Assembly (NCBI GenBank): GCA_944390895.1
Contig: CALXRQ010000017.1
Span: forward strand, 1 to 38,877
Length of the DNA stretch: 38,877 nt
Origin: an uncultured Alphaproteobacteria bacterium
GTDB taxonomy: Bacteria; Pseudomonadota; Alphaproteobacteria; RF32; CAG-239
Reading direction: 5' to 3'
Below the pieces are notes generated by a model that saw nothing but the letters and a program-made list of their open reading frames with translations, was not told the DNA's origin and ran no database searches. Every line of letters starts with the position of its first letter. Within the stretch, counting starts at the first letter, position 1. A program made the translations under genes and the position numbers. Shown piece after piece: positions 7,972 to 17,508 of this stretch.

Positions 7972-9114
7972 ATGGCTGAAGAAAAGCAAGAAGATTTATC
8001 AATGGAAGACATCCTATCTTCAATCAAAGACATTTTGGACAAGGATGCCGAAGGCCAGGCCGGCAATGCCACCTCGGCAACGGCTCCCGTTCCGCCGCAA
8101 ACGCCGGCGCCGGTTTCCGCTTCCAAACCTGCGGCTGTTGTGTCTCAGACCGAAACGGCTGAGCCTGAACCGGAAGAAGATGTTTACAATCTGTCCAAAG
8201 CCATGATTATTGATGACGGCGATCCGCTGTTGAGCAGTCTGAATGATTCTTCGTCTGAAAACGAAGATATTGATTTGAAGCTGGATGACGTTGATGCCAA
8301 TCTGGAAGACCTTAATCTTGACGATCTTCCGGAGGTGCCTGTTGCCGCGGATGAGAGCAAAAATAACGTTCAGCCTGTTGCCGTAGATTCTGTTCCGGCC
8401 GTTTCAAAACCGGAAGCGCCCGTGTCGGCAATTGTCCTGCCTGCGGATGAAGAAGCAAAAGTTGAAGCTGTGCCGGTCGAAGATGAGGCCGATCCGCTGG
8501 ATCATCTTTCCGATTCCCCGGTTTTTGAAATTGAAGAGCTTGATTCTTTGCCTGCGGAAGCGCCCGTTGACAAACCGGCAAACGACAGAGATGATGTTTC
8601 TGCCAATATAGATGAAATATTAAACTCGGCATCAAAGGTAATTTATGCCGATACCGAGCCCAAAGCGCCGACTGCCGCTGCAAAAACAGTTGAAGAAAAG
8701 GCGCCGGAAGAAAACGGGCTGCCGAAAATCGAAGAAACGGTTCAAAACTCTGCCGAAGATGACGCTGCGGACGTTTCCGCCAACATCATCAGCAACTTTG
8801 CCAAGATGTTTGCCGAGAAGAAAGAAGACATTGCCGCTGCCGAAACTGCCGCGCCGGCTGTTGCGGACTTCAGCGCAGTCAAGTTTCTCGGAGAGGGTTC
8901 CAAAACCATTGAGCAGGTCGTCGAAAACGTTATCCGCGAGATAATCTCTTCAACCGTCAGTGACGAGCTGGCGGCAAATGTAGACATCATTGCCTTTGCC
9001 AAGGAAGAAATTGAGGCGCAGACCAAAGAATGGCTTGACGCCAACCTTCCGAGCGTGGTCGAAAATGCCGTTCAAAAAGAAATTGAACGAGTGATGGCAA
9101 AGGTTGGCAAATAG
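7972..9114 (+). CDS. popZ: PopZ-like polar organising protein (DUF2497), long variant
   Basis: 380-residue protein with the PopZ/DUF2497 architecture: a short N-terminal helix (LSMEDILSSIKDILDKD, residues 9-25) matching the partner-binding helix; a very acidic, Pro/Ala/Glu-rich disordered linker; and a C-terminal helical oligomerisation region (about 300-380) ending in TKEWLDANLPSVVENAVQKEIERVMAKV, the family hallmark. PopZ forms a polar condensate that anchors the centromere-ParB complex and cell-cycle regulators in Caulobacter. Here the linker is far longer than in Caulobacter PopZ (about 177 residues in total there) and includes two VSANI segments. The ATG at 7972 is preceded by GGAAAC and AAGAAG; the TTG at 7957 is an alternative. 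Its position directly upstream of valS is typical for the class. Confidence 0.88.
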   Translation: MAEEKQEDLSMEDILSSIKDILDKDAEGQAGNATSATAPVPPQTPAPVSASKPAAVVSQTETAEPEPEEDVYNLSKAMIIDDGDPLLSSLNDSSSENEDIDLKLDDVDANLEDLNLDDLPEVPVAADESKNNVQPVAVDSVPAVSKPEAPVSAIVLPADEEAKVEAVPVEDEADPLDHLSDSPVFEIEELDSLPAEAPVDKPANDRDDVSANIDEILNSASKVIYADTEPKAPTAAAKTVEEKAPEENGLPKIEETVQNSAEDDAADVSANIISNFAKMFAEKKEDIAAAETAAPAVADFSAVKFLGEGSKTIEQVVENVIREIISSTVSDELAANVDIIAFAKEEIEAQTKEWLDANLPSVVENAVQKEIERVMAKVGK

Positions 9115-9148
9115 CTATTTCTTTAGTTGCCGGCCTGTGTTTTTTTAT

Positions 9149-9178
9149 TGCCCCCAAATTAATTTTTGAGGGCATTTT
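9149..9178 (+). terminator. Weak hairpin between popZ and valS
   Basis: TGCCCCCAAA (9149-9158) can pair with TTTTGAGGGCA (to 9174) with one mismatch, followed by only TTTT. Probably an inefficient terminator allowing read-through into valS. Confidence 0.4.
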
Positions 9179-9223
9179 GCGGTTTAAGAAATTTATAAAA
9201 AGTGTAAAAACAGGAAATAATCA

Positions 9224-11863
9224 ATGTTGGAAAAAAATTACAATCCTAAAGACTTTGAAGAAAAAATTTATGAAAAATGGGAGCAGAGCGGCGCTTTCAA
9301 GCCTGATATGCGCTCGTCATCGGAGGCTTTTTCAATCGTTATTCCGCCGCCGAACGTCAAAGGAGTGCTACACATGGGGCATGCGTTGGATGACACCCTG
9401 CAGGACATTCTCGTCCGCTATAACCGTATGCTGGGCAAAAAGGTCTTATGGCAGCCGGGCACCGACCATGCCGGCATTGCCACTCAGATGGTGGTTGAAC
9501 GCAATCTGGCCAAAGAGGGGATTACCCGCCATGACCTGGGGCGTGAAAAATTTGTTGAAACCGTCTGGAAATGGAAAGAACAAAGCGGCGGCACCATTTG
9601 TAAGCAGTTGCGCCGTTTGGGGGCTTCCTGCGACTGGTCGCGCGAACGTTTTACCATGGACGAGGGGTTGTCGCGCGCTGTTCGCAAAATCTTTGTCAAC
9701 CTGTATAAAGACGGCCTGATTTACAAAGCCAAAAAACTGGTCAACTGGGATTCCAAATTTATGACGGCTGTTTCCGATTTGGAGGTTGTCCAAAAGGAAA
9801 CCGTCGGCAAAATGTATTATTACAAATATCCGATTGAGGGTGAAGACGGACAATATATCCATATTGCCACCACGCGTCCGGAAACCATGTTTGGTGATAC
9901 AGCCGTAGCCGTTTCCAAGGAAAATGAAAAGCTCAAACACCTGATCGGCAAGAACTGCGTCATTCCGATTATCAACCGGTCCATTCCGATTATTGCCGAC
10001 GAGCACGCCGATCCCGAAAAAGGCACCGGCGCGGTGAAGATTACGCCGGCGCATGACTTTAACGACTTTGAGGTCGGCAAACGCCACAATCTGCCGATGA
10101 TCAACGTGCTGAATCCGGATGCGACGCTGAACGAAAACACGCCCTATCCCGGGATGACCACCATGGAAGCTCGCGCCAAAACCATTGAAACGCTGACTGA
10201 AATGGGGTTGATGGACAAGATTGAAGATCACCCGATGGTTATTCCTTACGGTGACCGTTCCGGCGTGGTTATTGAGCCGCTAATGACCGACCAGTGGTTT
10301 GTCGATGCACCGACTTTGGCCAAAGAAGCCATTCGCGCGGTTGAAGACGGCGAGATGGAATTTGTTCCGAAGTCCTATGAAAAGACCTATTTCGAATGGA
10401 TGCGCAACATTCAGCCCTGGTGCATCTCCCGTCAGCTTTGGTGGGGACACCAGATGCCGATTTGGTATGGTCCCGACGGTCACATCTTTTGCGAAGAAAA
10501 TGCCGAAGAAGCGCAGGCGGCTGCCGATACGTTTTATGGCAGACGCGAAGAACTGACGCGTGAAACCGATGTTCTGGACACGTGGTTCTCCTCAGGCCTG
10601 TGGGCTTTTTCCACCTTGGGCTGGCCGGACAAGACCGAATTTCTGGACACTTTTTATCCGACCTCGGTTCTGGTTACTGGTTTTGACATCATCTTCTTCT
10701 GGGTCGCCCGTATGATGATGATGAGTATGTATATGATGAAACGCGTTCCGTTCAGAAAATGCTATATTCACGGTCTGGTTCGTGACGAGCAGGGGCGCAA
10801 AATGTCAAAATCCAAAGGCAATACCGTCGATCCGATGGAAACCATTGAAAAATACGGTGCCGATGCGCTGCGTTTCTTCATGGCGGCCATGGAAACCCAG
10901 GGACGCGACGTTAATATGAGCGAAAACCGCATTGCCGGTTACCGCAACTTTGCTACCAAACTGTGGAATGCGGCTCGCTTTGGCGAAATGAACGAATGTC
11001 GTTTGGTTGAAGGTTTTAACGAAACCGCAGTCAAACATTCGGTCAACAAGTGGATTATTGCCAAGGTTAAGCAGACGACCAGAGAACTGACGTCCAATCT
11101 GAACGCTTTTCGTTTTTCCGATGCGGCCAATGACGTTTATCAGTTTGTCTGGGGCTCTTTCTGCGACTGGTACATTGAAATGATTAAGCCGATTTTCTAC
11201 GGCGATAACGAAGCGGAAAAGGCCGAAACCCGCGCCGCTTTCGCCTGGGTTTTGAACCGTATTCTGATTATTCTGCATCCGTTTATGCCTTTCATCACCA
11301 CCGAACTGTGGAACGAAAGCGGAGACAAGCGCTGCTGTGAGCTGATTAAGGCGCCGTGGCCGTTAAACGATACGGTTGACGAAACCGCGCTGAACGATAT
11401 TGACTGGACCATTGAATTGATTTCTTCCGTTCGTTCTCTGCGCGCGGAAATGAACATTCCCGCCTCTTCAAAGTTGACGGTTTTGCTTAAAGGCGCCAAT
11501 GCGGAATCAATCGGCCATCTGGAGAGCTTCGGCAACATTATCCGTTCGCTGGCTCGTCTGGAGAAAATTGAAGCCTATGACGGCGATATCACTTCCGATA
11601 TGGCTCAGGCCGTTTTCAAAGAAGCCGTTATTCTGCTGCCGTTGAAAGGCGTGGTTGATTTTGCCGCCGAACGCGAACGCTTGAATAAAGAATTGGAAAG
11701 CCTGAACAAAAACCTTGAGGGCTATGCCCGCAAGCTTGGCAATCCGAGCTTTGTCGAACGTGCGCCGGCAGCGGTTGTTGAGGAAGAAAAACGCCGTCAG
11801 GCCGAGGCGCTGGACAATAAGGCCAAGGTTGAAGAGGCACTGGCCCGCATTGCCAACTTCTAG
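9224..11863 (+). CDS. valS: Valyl-tRNA synthetase
   Basis: 879-residue class I aminoacyl-tRNA synthetase that charges tRNA-Val. The HIGH motif appears as HMGH in PPPNVKGVLHMGHALDD near residue 45, and the KMSKS loop as GRKMSKSKGNTVDP near residue 526. Between them lies the CP1 editing domain (TTRPETMFGDTAVAV and GTGAVKITPAHDFNDF, which clear mischarged threonine). The catalytic core also shows WCISRQLWWGHQMPIWY and DVLDTWFSSGLW. An anticodon-binding helical domain follows, and the C-terminal 65 residues form the ValRS coiled-coil arm (ERERLNKELESLNKNLEGYARKL). Start ATG follows CAGGAAA. Full length, no anomalies. It is the third gene after tolC and popZ and ends at a strong bidirectional terminator. 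Confidence 0.98.
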   Translation: MLEKNYNPKDFEEKIYEKWEQSGAFKPDMRSSSEAFSIVIPPPNVKGVLHMGHALDDTLQDILVRYNRMLGKKVLWQPGTDHAGIATQMVVERNLAKEGITRHDLGREKFVETVWKWKEQSGGTICKQLRRLGASCDWSRERFTMDEGLSRAVRKIFVNLYKDGLIYKAKKLVNWDSKFMTAVSDLEVVQKETVGKMYYYKYPIEGEDGQYIHIATTRPETMFGDTAVAVSKENEKLKHLIGKNCVIPIINRSIPIIADEHADPEKGTGAVKITPAHDFNDFEVGKRHNLPMINVLNPDATLNENTPYPGMTTMEARAKTIETLTEMGLMDKIEDHPMVIPYGDRSGVVIEPLMTDQWFVDAPTLAKEAIRAVEDGEMEFVPKSYEKTYFEWMRNIQPWCISRQLWWGHQMPIWYGPDGHIFCEENAEEAQAAADTFYGRREELTRETDVLDTWFSSGLWAFSTLGWPDKTEFLDTFYPTSVLVTGFDIIFFWVARMMMMSMYMMKRVPFRKCYIHGLVRDEQGRKMSKSKGNTVDPMETIEKYGADALRFFMAAMETQGRDVNMSENRIAGYRNFATKLWNAARFGEMNECRLVEGFNETAVKHSVNKWIIAKVKQTTRELTSNLNAFRFSDAANDVYQFVWGSFCDWYIEMIKPIFYGDNEAEKAETRAAFAWVLNRILIILHPFMPFITTELWNESGDKRCCELIKAPWPLNDTVDETALNDIDWTIELISSVRSLRAEMNIPASSKLTVLLKGANAESIGHLESFGNIIRSLARLEKIEAYDGDITSDMAQAVFKEAVILLPLKGVVDFAAERERLNKELESLNKNLEGYARKLGNPSFVERAPAAVVEEEKRRQAEALDNKAKVEEALARIANF

Positions 11864-11883
11864 TCGGGCAATCTGAAGAACGT

Positions 11884-11916
11884 AAAAAATCCGCCGGTTT
11901 CTCGGCGGATTTTTTT
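11884..11916. terminator. Bidirectional terminator after valS
   Basis: Stem ATCCGCCG (11889-11896) with CGGCGGAT (11903-11910), loop GTTTCT, T-runs on both strands (TTTTTT on plus; AAAAAA before the stem gives a T-run on minus). Shared by valS and the convergent 11932 gene. Confidence 0.9.
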
Positions 11917-11931
11917 GTTTTCAAACCGGCT

Positions 11932-12798
11932 TTAACGTTCGGCGGTTTTTCGCCGCAGCGGCATATTTACCGTTGTCGGCAGTTTAAAGTCAGGAGATAT
12001 GGCGTCGGAAAGATCCGTTTTCTCACCGCCAATTTCAAACGTTAAAAATTCTTTGAAGATTTTCAGATACATCTCTCTGGCTTTGTCCGTGCTTTTACCG
12101 TCCTTTTCATCCTGATAGACGCCGAACTGATGTTCAAAATCACCTTGCGGACCATAATAGCTTTGCCGGTCGGAATTGGACATCCAAAGGTTAAACTGTT
12201 CTCTGACATAACCTCTGCCTTCTTCGGCGTTGTGTACCTTTTCTTGGATTTGTTCGTTGCACGTGGCCGAAATCTCATCAATAAAACATTTTCTCATATA
12301 AAATTCCCGGTCAAGCGCATCATCATCGGTATGAGCCTGGTCAAAGATAATGGCATTTTGATAATGTTTTAATTCGTGCCGGGCCGATTTCAGCGGATGA
12401 ACCGCCCGCAGCTTTTTAAAATGCCGGATAATGTTCTGCACCCGGTCTTTTTCTTTTTCGGAAAGGCTTTCTTGTGTTTGGGCGTCGATAAACAGGCCAA
12501 AGCCGTTGATGATGATTTCCGGAACAATTTTGTTGGGTTTGAATACGGCAATGGTTCGCGGCAGTTCCGTTTCGTGTCCGCAAATGTCTTTCAAAACGAT
12601 TTCCCCGTCATTTTTACGCCGCTCAATGACATAACTGTACGGATAAAAATGCAGTTTAACGCCCTTTTCCCGCACAATCTGCGGAATATCCCGGTCGGGG
12701 AGGGAAAATTCCTGCGAAAAAAGCAGCGGTATCCCTTTTTTGGGGAATATGTAATCACTTTCGCGGCCGACGCCGTTTTTGAGCCTGTTGATATACAT
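11932..12798 (-). CDS. Hypothetical protein with HExxH metallopeptidase-like motif
   Basis: 288-residue protein that I cannot place in a named family. Residues 141-145 read HELKH, a zinc-binding HExxH signature inside a predicted helix (LKSARHELKHYQNAI), and about 30 residues downstream comes FIDEISAT (Glu175), positioned as a third metal ligand would be in gluzincin-type peptidases. The N-terminal half has beta-like segments (LHFYPYSYVIERR, IVPEIIINGFGLFID). No signal peptide or membrane segment, so it is probably cytoplasmic. Start: the ATG at 12798 has AAGGAG with a six-base gap; the open frame continues to 12849 through the preceding gene's terminator, which argues against a longer start. 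Single-gene unit. Enzymatic activity is inference from one motif. A second HExxH protein lies at 27513-28241 but has no other visible similarity. Confidence 0.75.
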   Translation of the reverse strand: MYINRLKNGVGRESDYIFPKKGIPLLFSQEFSLPDRDIPQIVREKGVKLHFYPYSYVIERRKNDGEIVLKDICGHETELPRTIAVFKPNKIVPEIIINGFGLFIDAQTQESLSEKEKDRVQNIIRHFKKLRAVHPLKSARHELKHYQNAIIFDQAHTDDDALDREFYMRKCFIDEISATCNEQIQEKVHNAEEGRGYVREQFNLWMSNSDRQSYYGPQGDFEHQFGVYQDEKDGKSTDKAREMYLKIFKEFLTFEIGGEKTDLSDAISPDFKLPTTVNMPLRRKTAER

Positions 12799-12849
12799 TC
12801 TGTTCTCCTTAACGGAAATTATATTACATTTTGAGCCGGGAATAAACAA

Positions 12850-12877
12850 AAAAAGACTGTTCCGTCAGGAAACAGTC
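12850..12877 (-). terminator. Terminator overlapping the 3' end of the 12865 gene
   Basis: On the minus strand GACTGTTTCC pairs with GGAACAGTC (one bulged base) with the TGA stop codon in the loop, followed by TTTTTTTG. Stem spans 12855-12877. Nearly the same hairpin occurs at 13726-13748. Confidence 0.8.
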
Positions 12878-13647
12878 TCTTTTTTGTCGGTCATAGAGAT
12901 AAGCCTTTTACGCAGTAACCTGCTGATATAACGGCGCAGATTAAGGCCGTAATATGACATGAGTAATATTCTGGCACAATCTATGTTGAAAAAGCAGTTC
13001 AACATATTCAGGTAGAATAAGACGCTGAATTTGTATTCCGCATGCCGTCCGGAGTATTTTTCTGTCAGCAGAGACCAAAAATCATCAGCTTCGGCAAAGT
13101 TGTACATATTGACAATAGCCGCGGCAACGGAAAAACTGCCGTAAATGGGAATCAGTGCCGTCTGATAAGCGCCCTGAGCCATCAGCCCCAGACTAAATCC
13201 GATCGCGACAATGATAAGATACAAACACCACAGCAGCAGTTTTTTGAAGCCGGCTTTTTTTACCTGCCGGCCGAATATCGTCCCGATAATGCCGCTGAGC
13301 AAAAACAGCCCCAAACCGATGGCTGCGGGAAACCAGAATTTTGTTTGCCATACAATCATCGGCAGCGAGAGATAAACGCCGCCCAAAGCTGAAATTAACA
13401 GCAGCATCCATGTTTTGTTCAAACGGGAAATCACGAACGGGAACAATAAAAAGCCCAGACACAAAATACCGATGACCGAGGTTTTGATAGGCATAACCGC
13501 GTCATTGGCAATCCAGTTCGGAAAATTAACGTAAATCATCTTTCCGATAAAAACGGATAACCCGAACATTATCAGGCTTTCCAAGACTATAAAAGCCCTA
13601 AACCTGAGAACTTCTCTTTTGTTGATAATAATTTTTTCCATATCCAT
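12865..13647 (-). CDS. Polytopic membrane protein, probable paralogue of 13736-14455
   Basis: 260-residue integral membrane protein of unknown function. A short basic N-terminus (KIIINKREVLRFRAF) leads into about six hydrophobic segments: around 18-40, 50-75, 80-100, 104-124, 133-155 and 160-180. A hydrophilic stretch follows with NFAEADDFWSLLTEKYS, then an amphipathic C-terminal third (FYLNMLNCFFNIDCARILLMSYYG) and a very basic tail. The next gene encodes a protein of the same plan. Start: ATG 13647 (MDMEKI) or 13641; neither has a Shine-Dalgarno, and a perfect TATAAT lies at 13655-13660 on the minus strand only 8 bases away, so a leaderless mRNA is possible. The stop codon lies inside the terminator loop. 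Confidence 0.75.
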   Translation of the reverse strand: MDMEKIIINKREVLRFRAFIVLESLIMFGLSVFIGKMIYVNFPNWIANDAVMPIKTSVIGILCLGFLLFPFVISRLNKTWMLLLISALGGVYLSLPMIVWQTKFWFPAAIGLGLFLLSGIIGTIFGRQVKKAGFKKLLLWCLYLIIVAIGFSLGLMAQGAYQTALIPIYGSFSVAAAIVNMYNFAEADDFWSLLTEKYSGRHAEYKFSVLFYLNMLNCFFNIDCARILLMSYYGLNLRRYISRLLRKRLISMTDKKETVS

Positions 13648-13719
13648 ATTGTTAATTATAATATTTTATAAGCCTTATAGCAGAAAATGCGTCAAAATAC
13701 AAGCGCTTTGTCCGCCATA

Positions 13720-13748
13720 AAAAAAGACTGTCTCCTTATGGGACAGTC
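13720..13748 (-). terminator. Terminator overlapping the 3' end of the 13736 gene
   Basis: Minus-strand GACTGTCCC (13748-13740) pairs with GGAGACAGTC (13735-13726), the TAA stop codon being in the loop, followed by TTTTTTT. Same core (GACTGT...ACAGTC) as the terminator at 12855-12877. Confidence 0.8.
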
Positions 13749-14455
13749 TTTGGGGTTTGCCGTTTTGTTGCCGTGATTTTGGCAACAAGGCGCACCGCGT
13801 CGGGATAAAAAATCATGCCTGTCAGATTTATGAACATCTCAAATCCCCAATCCGGAAGCGGAGCTTCAATTTGAGCCTTTTGCCGCGCCGGCCGCAGAAA
13901 ATCGTCATATTTCTGAATTTCTTTCATATTATGCATGGCAAAGATAATGCAAAGAGCCAGCGATATGACATAGCAGCCGTATATTCCGTATATGTTGCAA
14001 AAAAATTCAACGATACAGGCCGCTGCCAGCAAAATCGCGGAAAAAGCCGGCCGTCTGATACCGTTCAGTTTGGAGCGATAGCGAAGGCCGGCATAAGCCG
14101 AGAACAAGAACAAAATTGCCGCGGCTGCATATAAGCAGAAAATTGCCAATATTCCCCATTTTACCGTAATCCAGAAGATAATAATGCCGGTTGCGGCGGC
14201 ATACAGCCCTCGGTAAAGCATAATGCCCCGGGCTTCTATCCGCGGCTTTTGAACGGCGATAAAAAACAGTAAAAAAGACGATACCAGAAATGTAATATGA
14301 AAAAACGGGTTGTCCCGAAAATATTCTCCCAGCAGCAGGTTCAGCAAAAAAGCGGTTGCCAGCGAAATCAAAACCCAGACGCCCGACAGGCGGAACGCCT
14401 TTAACAAAACGCTCATTCTGTCCCGAGCAGAGAGCCAATAATATGTTTCATCCAT
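13736..14455 (-). CDS. Polytopic membrane protein, probable paralogue of 12865-13647
   Basis: 239-residue integral membrane protein of unknown function, with the same plan as the downstream protein: a short N-terminus (MDETYYWLSARDRMSVLLKAF), about six membrane segments in residues 25-170, then a hydrophilic connector with NMKEIQKYDDFLRPARQK and a C-terminal amphipathic part (FEMFINLTGMIFYPDAVRLVAKI). The shared elements are N-M-x-(5-6)-DDF after the last span and a closing F-x-N-(L/M) ... DxxR segment. The ATG at 14455 was chosen because the remaining upstream frame is not coding-like; no Shine-Dalgarno precedes it, only AT-rich sequence. It could be a lineage-specific transport or stress membrane protein; nothing in context decides. 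Confidence 0.75.
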   Translation of the reverse strand: MDETYYWLSARDRMSVLLKAFRLSGVWVLISLATAFLLNLLLGEYFRDNPFFHITFLVSSFLLFFIAVQKPRIEARGIMLYRGLYAAATGIIIFWITVKWGILAIFCLYAAAAILFLFSAYAGLRYRSKLNGIRRPAFSAILLAAACIVEFFCNIYGIYGCYVISLALCIIFAMHNMKEIQKYDDFLRPARQKAQIEAPLPDWGFEMFINLTGMIFYPDAVRLVAKITATKRQTPKTVP

Positions 14456-14520
14456 AATGTATATATAATTTATAGTTTTCTGAACCGGATTTATATCAAA
14501 ATTGGTAGGTAATTGCAATA

Positions 14521-14548
14521 AAAAAAAGGCCGGAAAGTCCCGGCCTTT
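14521..14548 (-). terminator. Terminator of the BI-1 family gene
   Basis: Minus-strand stem AAAGGCCGG (14548-14540) with CCGGCCTTT (14533-14525), six-base loop, then TTTT. Located 18 bases after the stop of the 14567 gene. Confidence 0.9.
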
Positions 14549-14566
14549 CGAAAGAACGTGTTGTTT

Positions 14567-15268
14567 TTACTTTTTCTTTCCGAGCAATCTCAAAAACATA
14601 AGCAGCAGGTTAATAAAATCCAGATACAGGGACAAAGCGCCCCAAACGGCGATTTTCTTGCAGGTTTCCGTATCGTTGTATGTGTTCAGCTGCTCTTTGA
14701 TTTTCTGCGTGTCATAAGCCGTCAACCCGGTAAAAACCAATATGCCGATGATTGAGACCACAAAGTCCAGCATACTGCTTCGCAGGAAGATGTTAACCAG
14801 CATGGCAATAATGATGCCGATTAAAGCCATAATCAGAATATTGCCCCAAGACGAAAGGTCTTTTTGCGTAACCGTACCGTAGAAGGACATCACGCCGAAA
14901 GTTCCCGAGGTTATGGCAAAACATTGAATAATGCTCGCTTCCGTATAAACCATAAAGATGGAACTCAAAGACGCGCCCATTAACAGACTGAACACGATAA
15001 AGAAAATAAACGTCGCGCCGGAATCCATGTCATTGATAAAACCGGCCGCCAACAGCATCAGCAGCGGCGCCAGCAGCACGATCCATCCGGCAATGCTTAA
15101 TGTCGCCATACCGTTTTCATCCGGTGTGTACAAAAACTGGTTAAACTCCGGCACATAAGCGAACACCCATGCCGCCACGGCCGAAACAATCAAACCCAAA
15201 CACATATAACCATACACTTTGGTCATGGTTATAACCTGAGCTTCAGCTCTCCGTAAAACACTACTCAT
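14567..15268 (-). CDS. Bax inhibitor-1 / YccA family membrane protein
   Basis: 233-residue, seven-span inner-membrane protein of the Bax inhibitor-1 (UPF0005) family, whose bacterial member YetJ behaves as a pH-sensitive calcium leak channel and whose E. coli member YccA modulates FtsH. Diagnostic segments: the N-terminal VLRRAEAQVITMTKVYGYMCLGL, LGASLSSIF-like LMGASLSSIFMVYT, GLTAYDTQKIKEQL with the conserved Asp of the sixth span, and the last span ALSLYLDFINLLLMFLRLLG with the second conserved Asp. The two aspartates form the family's pore diad. Length is normal. The start ATG lacks a clear Shine-Dalgarno but the conserved N-terminus fits it. It stands as a single gene between terminators. 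Confidence 0.92.
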   Translation of the reverse strand: MSSVLRRAEAQVITMTKVYGYMCLGLIVSAVAAWVFAYVPEFNQFLYTPDENGMATLSIAGWIVLLAPLLMLLAAGFINDMDSGATFIFFIVFSLLMGASLSSIFMVYTEASIIQCFAITSGTFGVMSFYGTVTQKDLSSWGNILIMALIGIIIAMLVNIFLRSSMLDFVVSIIGILVFTGLTAYDTQKIKEQLNTYNDTETCKKIAVWGALSLYLDFINLLLMFLRLLGKKK

Positions 15269-15353
15269 AATAATTCGAATTAATTGTTAATATTAAACGT
15301 AAAATAAACGCCTGTCATTTTATCGCAAAAGAAGAGGAGCGTCAATATGAAGA

Positions 15354-15384
15354 TAAAAAAAGACCGGAATTGCTTCCGGTCTTT
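15354..15384 (-). terminator. Terminator of eno
   Basis: Minus-strand stem AAAGACCGGAA with TTCCGGTCTTT (15384-15374 and 15369-15359), loop GCAA, then TTTT. 26 bases after the eno stop. Confidence 0.9.
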
Positions 15385-15409
15385 CTTCATTTGGCCAAAA
15401 TCTCTGAAA

Positions 15410-16732
<1,323 letters not shown>

Positions 16733-16930
16733 CTAATAAATTATAAAATGCACTGCGTATAACTTGGGGTATTTAAAGCCGAATGTCAAGAAAAACTCTT
16801 GGTTTTGCGAATGTTTTTTCACCCTCGGCGGCAAAAGGGGCGGCTGCGGTGTTTATATAAATAAAAATCCTTGTATATTAGCGAAAATGCGCCTAAAATT
16901 TAACAAATTTCACTTTGCGGAGGAAAGCTC

Positions 16931-17395
16931 ATGTTTTCGGAAAAATGGCATTATCGTTTCATGGATATGGCGCGTCTGGTTGCCAGCTGGTCCAAAGATC
17001 CGTCTACCAAAACCGGAGCGATTGTCGTGGGGCCGGATCGCGAAATCCGCGCGACCGGATACAACGGTTTGGTTCGCGGCGTGGACGATAACAAGCCCGA
17101 GCGCATGGAACGTCCGACCAAATACGATTTTTTTGAGCATGCCGAACGCAATGCGATTTACAACGCCTGCCTGACCGGCACGTCGCTGAAAGGCTGCGTT
17201 TTATATGCCACGCACACCCCCTGCACTGATTGCGCGCGCGCCATCATTCAGGCCGGCATCAGAATGGTGGTGACCAATCCTCTGGAAGTCCGCAACGACA
17301 TCAAGGATCCGACCTGGCGCGACAAGCTCGACTATTCCCGCCAGATGTTTGAAGAGGCCGGTGTCGAATATTTGGTTCTGCCGCCTTTAAAATAA
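16931..17395 (+). CDS. dCMP deaminase / ComEB-type cytidine deaminase family protein
   Basis: 154-residue zinc deaminase. The metal site is complete: HAE at 70-72 (HAERNAIYNAC, with catalytic Glu72) and PCTDC at 97-101 (Cys98 and Cys101). The preceding STKTGAIVVGPDREIRATGYNG stretch is typical of dCMP deaminases, which feed dUMP to thymidylate synthesis; the protein lacks the longer N-terminus of riboflavin deaminases. ComEB-like proteins and free cytosine deaminases share the motif, so the substrate is inferred as a deoxycytidine nucleotide. GGAGGA lies ahead of the ATG at good spacing. Diverges from eno and ends at its own terminator; no partner gene adjoins it. Confidence 0.88.
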   Translation: MFSEKWHYRFMDMARLVASWSKDPSTKTGAIVVGPDREIRATGYNGLVRGVDDNKPERMERPTKYDFFEHAERNAIYNACLTGTSLKGCVLYATHTPCTDCARAIIQAGIRMVVTNPLEVRNDIKDPTWRDKLDYSRQMFEEAGVEYLVLPPLK

Positions 17396-17434
17396 AAAAT
17401 TACATCTTATATCCATATTAATTGAGAGACAAAG

Positions 17435-17456
17435 AAGCTGCCCGGCGGCTTTTTTG
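17435..17456 (+). terminator. Terminator after the deaminase gene
   Basis: Stem AAGCTGC (17435-17441) with GCGGCTT (17445-17451), loop CCG, then TTTT. About 40 bases after the stop codon. Confidence 0.75.
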
Positions 17457-17508
17457 ACGAGTTGTTGTTTGCAAAATAATAAAAGGTGTGCAGATGCAGG
17501 AGATTGCA

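Noticed and set aside
16740..16789. eno promoter from TTGACA (16789-16784) and TTATAC or TATAAT
   Set aside because: Spacers are 21 and 38 bases, outside the normal range; the perfect TATAAT would leave almost no leader.
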